From JAICQM01 sp963781555 (GTDB taxonomy: Bacteria; Chloroflexota; Limnocylindria; QHBO01), in assembly GCA_963781555.1 (NCBI GenBank), contig CAWAGB010000008.1, forward strand, positions 496,001-560,000: a DNA stretch of 64,000 nt, read 5' to 3'. Made by a program: the position numbers and the translations under genes. Under the pieces are notes generated by a model. It saw nothing but the letters and a program-made list of their open reading frames with translations, did not search any database and was not told the DNA's origin. This document shows positions 1-8,649 of this stretch, one piece after another; position 1 is the stretch's first letter, and every line of letters starts with the position of its first letter.

Positions 1-769
1 CGAGGGACTTGTACCAGTGGTCCTGCTGGACGAAGAGGAAGTGCAGCGGGTCGCCGTAGACCACCTGGTTGACGCCGAGGTACACCAGGAAGCCGAGCGG
101 CACCAACGCGATCCATGCCCACGCCGGACGCAGGCGTCGCTCCGGGTCGGTCAGCCACTCGGTGAACGCCTCGGCGGCAAGGGCGGGGATGAGGATCAGG
201 CCGTTGACGCGGGCCAGCGTCGCCAGCGCGCCCAGGAACCCCGCGAGAAGCCAGTTGCCGTTGCGTGCCGCCAGGAACGACCCCAGCACGACGGCCATGA
301 AGACCGCCTCGGTATACGGGATGTGGAGCACGAAGGCGGTGGGGAAGATGAGCAGGAACCAGGCGGCGTTGCGACCGACAGAGGCGCCGAAGTCGCGCCC
401 CACCACCCGCGCCAGGAGCGGCGCAACGAAGAGGCTGGCGACCGTGGTGACGAAGAAGCCGCTCACCACCGCGTCGCCCAGCACGGCGTTGACGGCGCCG
501 GTCAGCCACGGGTAGAGCGGGTAGAAGACGATGAACAGCGGCACGTCGCCGGGACCATCCGCGTTGTACCCGTAGCGAGCCAGGTCCAGGTAGTGCGGCG
601 CGTCCCAGTGATTCCAGATGTCCAGGATCCGATGCGGATCGGTGAGCTTCTCGTCGTTGACGACCACAAAGGCGATGACCCCGAACACCAGCAGCCCGAC
701 CTTGATCAGCAGCGTGAGGCCGATCAGGTCCCAGTCGTCATCGCTCAGCGTTGGCAGGAATCGCCGCAT
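1..769 (-). CDS. PIG-V/Gpi18-like mannosyltransferase, 3' end missing
   Basis: The first 256 codons of a polytopic membrane protein are visible; the gene runs off the left edge. After a short cytoplasmic start (MRRFLPTLSDDDW) comes a hydrophobic helix, then an extracytoplasmic loop with the motif HWDAPHYLDLARYGY at about residues 58-72. Proteins of the PIG-V/Gpi18 mannosyltransferase group (COG5542) have such a WD..HY..IA..GY loop and use polyprenyl-phosphate sugars on the outer face of the membrane. The acceptor here is unknown. The ATG at 769 is chosen because a TACACT -10 box (777-782, minus strand) ends 7 nt upstream, which fits a leaderless transcript. Family assignment is good; substrate is not known. 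Confidence 0.72.
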   Translation of the reverse strand, partial: MRRFLPTLSDDDWDLIGLTLLIKVGLLVFGVIAFVVVNDEKLTDPHRILDIWNHWDAPHYLDLARYGYNADGPGDVPLFIVFYPLYPWLTGAVNAVLGDAVVSGFFVTTVASLFVAPLLARVVGRDFGASVGRNAAWFLLIFPTAFVLHIPYTEAVFMAVVLGSFLAARNGNWLLAGFLGALATLARVNGLILIPALAAEAFTEWLTDPERRLRPAWAWIALVPLGFLVYLGVNQVVYGDPLHFLFVQQDHWYKSL

Positions 770-776
770 GGCGCGG

Positions 777-782
777 AGTGTA
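777..782 (-). promoter_or_regulatory. -10 box TACACT for the mannosyltransferase gene
   Basis: On the minus strand TACACT lies 7 nt before the ATG at 769. The expected transcription start therefore falls at or next to the start codon. No convincing -35 is visible. Confidence 0.45.
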
Positions 783-1037
783 CGGGCTTGCCCGGGTCGC
801 GGGGCCGGGCCGAGTTGTCATCTGTCGCCGTGATTCGCGATAGCGGACCGATGGACACGCGCCATACCCCCGCTGAGCGTGGAATCGGGCGCGATCATCG
901 CCGGCGCCCGGCTAGTGCACACCAGGGAGGCGTATGACACGTCTGCGGCCGCCGTCACCCGGTGTGGACCGATATTGGTGCGACTGCTACCATCGGTCAC
1001 CTTCCCGAGCCCGCGCGATGCGGGCACGTGAGCCGGT

Positions 1038-1114
<77 letters not shown>

Positions 1115-1265
1115 CTTCCTCGGCCAGTATCGCCCCTCGTGCGGTTCGCCCATCATCTGTGCCGCGTCGATGCAGCAATCGGACCCCCCGGGCGCCTCCC
1201 CGGCGCCGGACGGTGCCGCCGCGACAGCGTCGAGCGGGAGGCAGCGACCGCGACCGCAGGGAGCG

Positions 1266-1952
1266 TCAGGCGGGGAGTGCCGCCTCAATGGCCGCGTCGC
1301 GGTCGACGAACTGCCCGAGCATCACCATCTGTCCGGTCTCCCGGTATCGGCCCACCTGGTAGACCCCGCGCTGCTGCCACCAGTAGAGCTGCAGCAGTGC
1401 ACCGTCGCGGTCCCTGAAGATCGCCCATTCACGCATCTTCGAGGGTCGGATTTCGGTGGCGCCGCGCGCCTCTAATGCCTTCACGAGGTCGCGTGTGCGC
1501 CGTGTCTCGCCGGCCGAGCTGCGATCGAAGCGCTTGGAGCGGCCGGCAGCCGTCGCCACCGCCTCCAGGAGCTCGTCCAGGTGGAACGGCTTGGGGATGA
1601 CCGCGGCGAAGCGGGCGGCCCTCGCGCGGTCCGTCTCCCGGGCCTGTGCCTCTTCGATGTCGCGCGCGTGGGCGGTGAACATGATCACGCCCACCGGTCG
1701 GGGGCGCTGCGCTATCGCCGCCGCGGACTCCCAGCTCTCGCCGAAGTGGCCGGCGCCGGCGCTGTCGAGCAGGATGACGTCCGGCTCGACACTGCCCACG
1801 GCTCGCAGCAGGGCGTCGTCATGAAGGTTGGACAGGAAGGCGACGTGGTAGCCCTCGTCGACGAGGACGGCCTCGATCATCTCGGCGACGTCGCGGTCGT
1901 CGTCCACGCAGAGCACGGTGGGACGCGAAGGATCAGTCGGCTGCTCGGTCAT
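1266..1952 (-). CDS. response regulator with CheY-like receiver and C-terminal extension
   Basis: A 228-residue protein. The receiver domain fills about residues 11-135: acidic pair D18-D19 in VLCVDDDRD, phosphoacceptor D63 in ILLDSAG, T93 in MFTAHA and K121 in VIPKPF. The last ~90 residues hold no recognisable DNA-binding or enzymatic output domain; they carry a Trp/Tyr-rich segment (LYWWQQRGVYQVGRYRETG). No histidine kinase lies nearby, so it is an orphan regulator. The ATG at 1952 directly precedes the receiver fold (MTEQPTDPSR); the reading frame stays open upstream, but that sequence shows no family features. Output function unknown. Confidence 0.7.
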   Translation of the reverse strand: MTEQPTDPSRPTVLCVDDDRDVAEMIEAVLVDEGYHVAFLSNLHDDALLRAVGSVEPDVILLDSAGAGHFGESWESAAAIAQRPRPVGVIMFTAHARDIEEAQARETDRARAARFAAVIPKPFHLDELLEAVATAAGRSKRFDRSSAGETRRTRDLVKALEARGATEIRPSKMREWAIFRDRDGALLQLYWWQQRGVYQVGRYRETGQMVMLGQFVDRDAAIEAALPA

Positions 1953-2098
1953 GGCATTCGTCCCGTGGAGGATGTCTCCGATATCGGCCGGCCGCGGCGG
2001 TCCGCGATGAACCGGACGCCGCGCAGCGATTGCAAATTCCGTACCTGCTCCGGTGGTACGTCGCCTGGCACCGGAACGGATCATCCGGATCGGGCGAG

Positions 2099-2104
2099 TA
2101 CACT
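2099..2104 (+). promoter_or_regulatory. -10 box TACACT for the small Cys protein
   Basis: TACACT ends 7 nt before the ATG at 2112, the leaderless arrangement seen at many genes of this window. Confidence 0.45.
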
Positions 2105-2111
2105 CCGCGGG

Positions 2112-2330
2112 ATGGCAGAGGAGCTGCGGCCGCAGGATCCGTTCGGGGTCCAGGGCCCGTACGAGAACATCTGGCACATCGCCTCGGCGGAGCGGTGGAG
2201 TGATGGCGCGCTCATCGGCCATCGCACGTTCTGCGGCCGCAACTACGCCGCGGACGCCGAGCGCGGGGATCTCGACGAGCTTGAGCAGGTGTGCTCTGAC
2301 TGCAGCGCGCAGGTCGCCCAGCGCCACTAG
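2112..2330 (+). CDS. small hypothetical protein with Cys pair (72 aa)
   Basis: A short acidic protein with a CxxC pair near the C-terminus (QVCSDCSAQ) and an upstream HRTFCGR segment, so a small zinc- or redox-linked fold is possible. I do not recognise the family. The start at 2112 is supported by a -10 box (2099-2104) 7 nt upstream, and the stop overlaps the end of the convergent nagA gene by 4 nt. Position and tight fit between neighbours support a real gene; no function is proposed. Confidence 0.5.
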   Translation: MAEELRPQDPFGVQGPYENIWHIASAERWSDGALIGHRTFCGRNYAADAERGDLDELEQVCSDCSAQVAQRH

Positions 2331-3415
2331 GCCTCGGAGCGCGCTCCGTTTGCCACGACACCGGTCACCCGGAGGTCGTCGTCCAGCTCCACCAGGTCGG
2401 CCCGCAGCCCGACCGCGATCCGGCCCCGATCGTCCAGCCCCAGCAGCCGCGCCGGGTTGGCGGATGCGGCAGCCAGCGCATCGGTCAGACCGATGCCGCC
2501 CCGCACCAGGTTGCGCACCGCGGTGTCCAGGCCGATCACCGACCCGGCGATCACATCGCTGCCCACCAGCGTCGACCGATGTCCTCGCACCTCGATCTGC
2601 AGCCCGCCGATGCTGGCGCGCCCGTCACCCGTGCCGGCAAGCGAGATCGCGTCGCTGACCAGGACCACCCCACCGGGGGGCTTGGCGCGCATGACGAGCG
2701 CGTAGAGGGCCGGGTCGACATGGACGTCGTCGGCCACGAGCTCGACGGTCGCGGTGTCCTCGCCCAGGGCGATGCCGGCGAGGCCGGGTGCCCGATGCCC
2801 GATACCCGTCATGGCGTTGAACAGGTGCGTCGTCGAGCGCGCACCGGCGGCGAAGCCGGCGCGTGCCTGGACGGCAGTCGCCGTTGAATGGCCGAGCGCC
2901 ACGGTCACGCCCCGCTCGACGAGCCACCCGATGAGATCCAGCGCTCCGTCCAGCTCCGGGGCGACGGTCATTATTCGCAGCCCGTCCAGGAGCGGCTCCA
3001 GTGCGGCTCGCCCGACGTCCGCGGGACGCAGGAGATGGCGCGGGTCATGCGCACCGCGGCGCCCTGGGGAGAGGAATGGGCCCTCGAGGTTGACGCCCAT
3101 CACGCCCATCTCCCGGGTCGAGCGCACAAAGGCCGCAAGGGCCGGCAGCGGGGCGCTGACCGCAGTCGGCAGGAACGAGGTGACGCCGCGTCGCAGGAGT
3201 GCGCGGCCCATGCCCGCGAGTGCCTCCGCGCCGCCCATCGCGTCGTGACCGCCCCACCCGTGGACGTGCAGGTCGATGAAGCCCGCGGCCACGTACGGAC
3301 CAGCCGCGCCAGACGCGTCCGGCTCGATGGCCGCGATGCGGCCGTCGGCGATCGTCACCCGTCCCGGGACGATGCCCTCCTCGAGGACGAGGCGGCCGAG
3401 CAGGTGCTCGATCAT
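2327..3415 (-). CDS. nagA: N-acetylglucosamine-6-phosphate deacetylase
   Basis: A 362-residue amidohydrolase-superfamily enzyme that removes the acetyl group from GlcNAc-6-phosphate in the cytoplasm, giving glucosamine-6-phosphate. Family residues are visible in order: metal-type HxH at H50/H52 (IDLHVHGWGG), E111 (NLEGPFLSPG), H176 (ALGHSTA), H197 (THLFNAM) and catalytic D255 (LVSDAISLAGTG). Length matches NagA. It is the last gene of the long minus-strand operon; its ATG overlaps the stop of the GntR repressor. Linkage to a ROK sugar kinase, a HutC-type repressor and a NagB-like deaminase (14924-15634) supports an amino-sugar role. A related N-acetyl sugar phosphate could also be the substrate. 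Confidence 0.88.
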   Translation of the reverse strand: MIEHLLGRLVLEEGIVPGRVTIADGRIAAIEPDASGAAGPYVAAGFIDLHVHGWGGHDAMGGAEALAGMGRALLRRGVTSFLPTAVSAPLPALAAFVRSTREMGVMGVNLEGPFLSPGRRGAHDPRHLLRPADVGRAALEPLLDGLRIMTVAPELDGALDLIGWLVERGVTVALGHSTATAVQARAGFAAGARSTTHLFNAMTGIGHRAPGLAGIALGEDTATVELVADDVHVDPALYALVMRAKPPGGVVLVSDAISLAGTGDGRASIGGLQIEVRGHRSTLVGSDVIAGSVIGLDTAVRNLVRGGIGLTDALAAASANPARLLGLDDRGRIAVGLRADLVELDDDLRVTGVVANGARSEA

Positions 3416-4146
3416 GCGTCGGGTGCCATCGATTCGACCTCGAACCGCACGTCGAGAGCGTAGCGGTCGGCGGGATAGCGTGACTCGGTCGCCTCGATGG
3501 GCTCGCCGTGGTGGTTCTCGATGATCCGCCGCTCGACGAGCAGCGGGTCGCCCGTGCGCAGGCTGAGCAGCCGCGCCTCCTCCGCGGTGGCGGCCGCGGC
3601 GCGCACCGTGCCCGCCCCGCGCCGCAGGGTGTGGCCCGCCGCGGCCAGCGTCTCGTGCAGCGAGCCGCGCTCGAGGTCCGCCGTCATCACCGACGGGGCG
3701 CAGCGCAGGTCGAGGATCGTGGTCTCCAGAGCGATTGCCTGGTCGTCCGCGTAGCGGACACGGCGCAGCACGACCACCGGCTGCCCGGTCGGGCAGCCGA
3801 GCGCGGCCGCCTCGTCTTCCGAGGAGGGGCGGATGACGCGCTCGAGGATCTGCGAGCGTGGCATGCGGCCCTGGCGGCGCATCTCGTGGCTGAACGTCAT
3901 CAATCGGTCCGCGCGCCGGTGCGCGGCTGGCACGGCGACGAAGCTGCCGCGGCCCGGCTCGCGGGCCACGAGGCCCTCATCGGTCAGACGCTGCATGGCG
4001 TGTCGCGCGGTCATGCGGCTGACCCCGAACTCGCGGCACAGCTCCGTGTCAGAGGGGAGGCGCGCCCCCGGGTCGAGCGCCGCGATCCGCTCGCGCAGGC
4101 TCTGCTCGATGCGCCGGTAGTGCGGATCGGCGCCGAATGTGCTCAC
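3412..4146 (-). CDS. GntR/HutC-family transcriptional repressor (NagR/DasR-like)
   Basis: A 244-residue regulator. The N-terminal winged helix (about residues 8-72) has the GntR pattern RLPSDTELCREFGVSRMTARHAM... and GRGSFV; residues ~85-240 form a UTRA effector domain with the late ESRYPADRYAL-type segment. HutC-subfamily members such as NagR and DasR bind phosphorylated amino sugars and recognise GTCTAGAC-type palindromes. Such a site (TTGTCTAGACAA, 13489-13500) lies in front of this operon, so autoregulation is likely. The start is GTG at 4146, in a GTGA overlap with the ROK kinase stop; reading further upstream gives sequence unlike the family. Confidence 0.85.
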   Translation of the reverse strand: MSTFGADPHYRRIEQSLRERIAALDPGARLPSDTELCREFGVSRMTARHAMQRLTDEGLVAREPGRGSFVAVPAAHRRADRLMTFSHEMRRQGRMPRSQILERVIRPSSEDEAAALGCPTGQPVVVLRRVRYADDQAIALETTILDLRCAPSVMTADLERGSLHETLAAAGHTLRRGAGTVRAAAATAEEARLLSLRTGDPLLVERRIIENHHGEPIEATESRYPADRYALDVRFEVESMAPDA

Positions 4147-5045
4147 GACGCCGCCCGCTCGGCGCCATGAATGGCCGCCCCGATCGCCCCGGCCCAGGTG
4201 CCGAGCTCGGCCAGCCGCACCTCCACGCCGTCGAGCGAGGTGACGAAGACGCGACGCCGCAGCTCGGCGCGGATCGGCTCCAGCAGCAGGTCGCCGGCGC
4301 CGGCAACGCCACCGCCGAGGACCACGCGTTCGGGCGTGATGGCCACCACGAGGTTGGCGATCCCTATCCCCAGCCAGGCACCGATCTCGGCCATCCCGGC
4401 ACCCGCGCGCGGATCGCCCGCCCGGGCCGCCTCGACCGCTTCCTCGGCGGTCTCCGTGCCGCAGGCAGCGGCCAGCCGGTCGGCGCGCGCGAAGGCCTCC
4501 AGGCAGCCGTTGTTGCCGCACGTGCAGGGCGGGCCGTCGGCGGCCAGCGTCTGGTGGCCCAGCTCGCCGGCAGTGCCGTCGTGGCCCTGGTGGACGGCGC
4601 CATCGATCGCCACCACGCCGCCGATGCCGGTACCCAGGGTCAGGCCGATCATCGTCCGCGCTCCACGTCCGGCGCCCAGCCGCAGCTCGGCGAGACCGAA
4701 GGCACGGGCGTCGTTGATGAGCGCCACCGGGAGGCCGACAGCTGCACCGATGGGCGCGGCTACCGGCTGGTCGACCCAGCCGCCGGGCAGGTTGGTGAGC
4801 AGGACCGTGCAGCCGGTGCGCTCGTCGTACAGGCCCGGTACGCCGACGCCGACCGTGGTGATCGGTCCATTGGCGGCGGCGTCGCGGGCGAGGCCCGCCA
4901 TGCGCGCGACGACGGCATCCGCGCCCTCGGCGGGAAGGGTCGGCACCTGTCCGCGATCGAGCGTCTCCCAGCCGGGGTCGCGGCGCACCACGGCCCACTT
5001 GATGTTCGTCGCCCCGAGGTCGATCCCCAGGTGCAGGGTCGTCAT
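4143..5045 (-). CDS. ROK-family sugar kinase
   Basis: A 300-residue kinase of the ASKHA fold. The phosphate-1 motif GIDLGATNIKWA is at residues 7-18, the glycine-rich TLGTGIGGVV segment lies mid-protein, and the ROK zinc motif appears as CTCGNNGCLEA. There is no N-terminal helix-turn-helix, so it is a kinase rather than a repressor. In this operon it would phosphorylate the imported sugar (GlcNAc or a relative) before NagA acts. A gap of 12 nt separates it from the upstream permease gene, and its stop overlaps the repressor start. Confidence 0.85.
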   Translation of the reverse strand: MTTLHLGIDLGATNIKWAVVRRDPGWETLDRGQVPTLPAEGADAVVARMAGLARDAAANGPITTVGVGVPGLYDERTGCTVLLTNLPGGWVDQPVAAPIGAAVGLPVALINDARAFGLAELRLGAGRGARTMIGLTLGTGIGGVVAIDGAVHQGHDGTAGELGHQTLAADGPPCTCGNNGCLEAFARADRLAAACGTETAEEAVEAARAGDPRAGAGMAEIGAWLGIGIANLVVAITPERVVLGGGVAGAGDLLLEPIRAELRRRVFVTSLDGVEVRLAELGTWAGAIGAAIHGAERAAS

Positions 5046-5057
5046 CGGTCGGGCCGG

Positions 5058-6044
5058 TCAGGTTTCGTCGGTCACGCGGGTGTAGGCGGTGGCGACGGCC
5101 AGGACGATGAGGCCGAAGAGGATCTGGCGCACCGGCTCGGGCATGTCGAGGACGGTCAGGAGGGTCGTCAGCACCGTAAGGATCAGCGCCCCCACGATCG
5201 TGCCGGAGTAGCCGCCGCGCCCGCCGAAGATCGATGTCCCGCCGATCACCGCCGCCGCGACCGATGGCAGCAGGTAGCGATCCGCCAGGGTGGCGCTCGC
5301 CGCCGCCGTCACGCCGCTCAGCACGATCCCGGCGATCCCCGCCAGGACTGCGGCGACCACGTACAGCAGGACGTGCACCTGCCACACCCGGACCCCGGAG
5401 AGGCGCGCCGCGATCTCGTTGTCACCGACCGCGTAGAGCAAGCGCCCGAATCCGGAGCGTGGCAGCGCGACGACGAGCAGCACCGCCAGCGGAAGGAACA
5501 GGAACAGGCTGTTGGGCACGAACCCGAACGACGTCCCTGCGCCGAGCGAGGCCACCTCGGGCGGTACGCGCGACCCGGCGGCGACCATGATCCGCTGGTA
5601 GACCGTGACGAAGCCCAGCACGACCAGGCTCATGCCCAGCGTCATGATGAGCGGGTGGACGCGGAAGATGCCGATCCCGATGCCGTTGATCAGGCCCGCC
5701 ACACCGGCCACGCCGAGGGCGATGGCGATCGCCAGCCACGGTCCCTGCTCGGGCGACTGGGTGTAGACGAAGTAGGCGGACATCGACGCAACCGACGCGG
5801 CCGACAGGTCGATGCCACCGGTCAGCATGGTCAGCGTCTGGCACGCGGCCAGGATCGCGAGCGGGATCGCGAAGCGGATGGTGGTGCTCGCCCAGGCAGC
5901 ACTCACCGTCCCGGGGCTCGTCACCTGGAGGATCACCACCAGCCCCAGCAGCAGGATGATGAGCGGGATGATCGGGCGGTCGCGGAGCGTGCGGCGCCAG
6001 TCGATGCGGGCAGCCGGCGTGACGGGCGTTGCGGGGGCGGTCAT
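5058..6044 (-). CDS. ribose-type ABC transporter permease 1 (BPD_transp_2)
   Basis: A 328-residue inner-membrane protein with about 8-10 hydrophobic helices. It carries the family segment GGIDLSAASVASMSAY after the second or third helix and VIGGTSIFGGRGGYSGTIVGAL near the C-terminus, both hallmarks of RbsC-like permeases. It pairs with the second permease immediately upstream (ATGA overlap), with the double-domain ATPase and with the periplasmic-type binding protein. The N-terminus is a short cytoplasmic tail ending RPIIPLIIL. Substrate is inferred from the operon only. Confidence 0.88.
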   Translation of the reverse strand: MTAPATPVTPAARIDWRRTLRDRPIIPLIILLLGLVVILQVTSPGTVSAAWASTTIRFAIPLAILAACQTLTMLTGGIDLSAASVASMSAYFVYTQSPEQGPWLAIAIALGVAGVAGLINGIGIGIFRVHPLIMTLGMSLVVLGFVTVYQRIMVAAGSRVPPEVASLGAGTSFGFVPNSLFLFLPLAVLLVVALPRSGFGRLLYAVGDNEIAARLSGVRVWQVHVLLYVVAAVLAGIAGIVLSGVTAAASATLADRYLLPSVAAAVIGGTSIFGGRGGYSGTIVGALILTVLTTLLTVLDMPEPVRQILFGLIVLAVATAYTRVTDET

Positions 6045-7051
6045 AGCGGTCGGTTTCGACGCAGCGTCAGGTACGCACCGATCATGACCACCACCACCAT
6101 GATCACGCCCTGGATGATGGTCGTCAGGTTGGGATCGACGCGCAGGAAGGTCAGGTCGGTGCGCAGCAGGGAGAGGATGTAGACCGCCACGACGGGCCCG
6201 AGCAGGCCGCCCCGCCCTCCAACGAGGCTCACCCCGCCGAGCACGATGGCCGCCACGCTCTGCAGGGTGTACGGGCCGGGGATCGGGGTTCCTATGCCGG
6301 TGGTCATCGTCAGCGCGAGGCCACCGCAGGCGGCGAAAACGCCGGCGATGGCGTAGGCCGCGATCCGCGTCCGCGGCACGTTGACCCCGCTGCGGAATGC
6401 AGCCAGCTGGTTGCTGCCGATGGCATAGAGCGAGAGACCGAGCCGCGTCCGGCGCAGCGGCAGCCACAGCGCGGCGACCACGACGGCCAGCAGGACGAAC
6501 GCGCGCGGCAGCCATTCGACCAGCAGCGGCCCGCGCGCGAGCTCCGCGACCCAGTCCGCCACGCCGCCGCCAGGCGCCTTGAGGATCAGCAGCGCGGCGC
6601 CGGCCCACACGTACAGCATGGCCAGGGTGACGACGATGTCCGGTACCCGGGTGATGACCACCAGCGTCCCGTTGACCAGCCCCAGCACGAGGCCCATCAC
6701 CAGCACGGCCAGCACGATCAGGATCGCCGCCTCGGGGCTCGCGTCCTTCATCAGCACCGCGGCGGTCACGCTGGTGAGCGCCATGGTCGAGCCGATCGAC
6801 AGGTCAATCCCACCGGAGATCACCACCACCGCCTGCGCCACGGCGGCGAATGCGACCGGCAGGGCGGCGATGGCCAGCGAGACGAGGCCATCCGCGCCGT
6901 AGGTGGGACGGATCAGCTTGGTGAACACGAGCAGGGCGATCAGGAGGGCCCACAGGCCGACCATCCACGGGTCGCGGCGCATCCAGCGCAGCACGCCGGC
7001 GAGCGGGCCGGGACGTCGACCCTCGGCCGGCTGGGCGGTGGCGGTCGTCAC
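6041..7051 (-). CDS. ribose-type ABC transporter permease 2 (BPD_transp_2)
   Basis: A 336-residue polytopic protein paralogous to permease 1. GGIDLSIGSTMALTS and VLGGVSLVGGRGGLLGPVV are the diagnostic segments. Two distinct permeases suggest a heterodimeric channel, as in the AI-2 and some pentose importers, rather than an RbsC homodimer. The start is GTG at 7051, in a GTGA overlap with the ATPase stop. Confidence 0.88.
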   Translation of the reverse strand: MTTATAQPAEGRRPGPLAGVLRWMRRDPWMVGLWALLIALLVFTKLIRPTYGADGLVSLAIAALPVAFAAVAQAVVVISGGIDLSIGSTMALTSVTAAVLMKDASPEAAILIVLAVLVMGLVLGLVNGTLVVITRVPDIVVTLAMLYVWAGAALLILKAPGGGVADWVAELARGPLLVEWLPRAFVLLAVVVAALWLPLRRTRLGLSLYAIGSNQLAAFRSGVNVPRTRIAAYAIAGVFAACGGLALTMTTGIGTPIPGPYTLQSVAAIVLGGVSLVGGRGGLLGPVVAVYILSLLRTDLTFLRVDPNLTTIIQGVIMVVVVMIGAYLTLRRNRPL

Positions 7052-8583
7052 GCGGATGCTCCGCTGACCGCCTCGGCCGCAGCGGCCGCTGCGCGCGCGG
7101 TGATGCCATGCGCCGCGCGAACCAGGGTCGGCTCGTCGGCCTCGGCGGCTGGCAGCTCGCCGACCACGCGGCCGTTGAACATCACGATCGCGCGGTCGCA
7201 CGCGCGCTGGATCTCGTCCAGCTCGGAGGTATAGAGCAGCACCGCGGCGCCCGCCGCCGCGAGGTCGCGAACGAGCTGGTAGATCTCACGCTTCGTCCGG
7301 ATGTCGATGCCGCGCGTCGGGTCGAAGCAGAGCAGCGTCTGCACGCCGCCGGCGATCCAGCGCGCGATGGTCACCTTCTGCTGGTTGCCGCCGGAGAGGC
7401 GGCGCACCTCCGACGAGACGCGGGTGTCGATCTGGAGCCGCTCGATGGCGCGCTGGACGCGGCTGCGCTCGCGGCCGAGGTTGACCAGGCCCCACGCGCT
7501 CGGCCGCGCGATCGAGGCGAGTGCGATGTTCTCGCGCACCGAGCGCTGCGGGAGCAGCGCGTCGGCCCGGTCGGCAGGCACGTAGACCACCCCCGCCCGG
7601 ATGGCGTCGGCGGGATGGCGGAAGCGCACCGGGCGGTCGTTGACCAGCAGCTCCCCGCCGTCGGGGCGCCGCTCGCCGGCGAGGATCTCGAAGAGCGCGT
7701 CCTGGCCCTGTCCCTCGAGCGCGGCGACGCCCAGCACCTCCCCGGCGTGGAGCTCGAACGAGACGTCGTGCAGCTGTGCGCCGGCGCGCAGGCCGCGCAC
7801 CGCGAGGCGGGGGGCAGCGCCGTCTCGCGCGGTCGTCGTGGAGGGCGCGGCCACCGGCTCGGCCGCCGCCTCGGTTGCACGCTCTTCGCGCGCCGGGCCG
7901 AGCATCAGCTCCACGATCCGATCCTCGGCGCCGGTGGTCATGTCGACGACCCCGACCGTTCGACCGTCGCGGAGCACCGTGGCGCGGTCGCAGAGCGCCG
8001 CGATCTCGAGCAGCCGATGCGAGATGAAGATCACCGAGTGGCCGTCCGCGCGGCGCCGGCCGACGACCTCCAGGACGTGCGCGGCAAGGTCGGCTGGCAG
8101 CGCGGCGGTCATCTCGTCGAGCAGCAGCACCTCGGGGTCCTGGGCCAGTGCGCGGGCGAGGTCGAGGACGCGCACCGTGGCCAGCGGCAGCTCGCGCGGC
8201 GTGGCCCGCAGGTCCAGCTTCGCGATACCGAGGTCGGCAACGTGGGCGCGGAACGGCTCGGCGGGGGTGGCGGTGAGCACCAGGTTGTCGGCGATGGTCA
8301 GGTCGGGAATCATCGCCGGCTCCTGGTACACCGACACGAGGCCGCTGCGTCGGGCGAGCGATGGTGAGTGCAGGTCGCGCGTGCGACCGCGGATGAGGAT
8401 GGTGCCGGCATCGGCGGAGACCGCGCCGGTGAGGATCTTGACCAGGGTGCTCTTGCCGGCGCCGTTGGCGCCCATGAGGGCATGCACCTCGCCGGGTCGG
8501 ACGGCGAGCGAGGCATCCCGCAGGGCGGTCACCGCGCCATATGCCTTGGCGATCCCGGTCGCCTCGAGCAGCAGCTCAGTCAT
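7048..8583 (-). CDS. ribose-type ABC transporter ATP-binding protein (two NBDs)
   Basis: A 511-residue ATPase with two nucleotide-binding halves, the RbsA/MglA layout. The first half has Walker A GANGAGKST and Walker B-type LLLDEMTAAL. The second half has a degenerate A-loop region (EGQGQDALFEIL) but keeps a signature LSGGNQQKVTIARW and CFDPTRGID, as usual for this family. MTELLLEATGIAKAYG is taken as the start (ATG at 8583), since 9 further in-frame codons upstream add nothing conserved. The 66-nt gap to the binding-protein gene holds a strong hairpin (8597-8625). Confidence 0.9.
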   Translation of the reverse strand: MTELLLEATGIAKAYGAVTALRDASLAVRPGEVHALMGANGAGKSTLVKILTGAVSADAGTILIRGRTRDLHSPSLARRSGLVSVYQEPAMIPDLTIADNLVLTATPAEPFRAHVADLGIAKLDLRATPRELPLATVRVLDLARALAQDPEVLLLDEMTAALPADLAAHVLEVVGRRRADGHSVIFISHRLLEIAALCDRATVLRDGRTVGVVDMTTGAEDRIVELMLGPAREERATEAAAEPVAAPSTTTARDGAAPRLAVRGLRAGAQLHDVSFELHAGEVLGVAALEGQGQDALFEILAGERRPDGGELLVNDRPVRFRHPADAIRAGVVYVPADRADALLPQRSVRENIALASIARPSAWGLVNLGRERSRVQRAIERLQIDTRVSSEVRRLSGGNQQKVTIARWIAGGVQTLLCFDPTRGIDIRTKREIYQLVRDLAAAGAAVLLYTSELDEIQRACDRAIVMFNGRVVGELPAAEADEPTLVRAAHGITARAAAAAAEAVSGASA

Positions 8584-8596
8584 TGGTGGTGAGTAT

Positions 8597-8625
8597 GGGG
8601 ACGCCGGCACATGGCCGGCGTCCCC
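8597..8625 (-). terminator. hairpin between binding-protein and ATPase genes (attenuating or stabilising)
   Basis: A perfect 12-bp inverted repeat, GGGGACGCCGGC and GCCGGCGTCCCC, encloses a 5-nt loop. It lies between the stop of the binding-protein gene (8650) and the ATPase start (8583), inside the operon. No T-tract follows on either strand. It may be a leaky terminator or a 3' block to decay that raises binding-protein mRNA above that of the membrane components. Confidence 0.7.
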
Positions 8626-8649
8626 AATCGGTACAGCGCGCGGAGGCGC

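Noticed and set aside
4137..6182. Plus-strand open frame of 681 codons over the ROK kinase and permease genes
   Set aside because: The minus-strand genes carry family motifs in the correct order and overlapping starts/stops; this frame has none.
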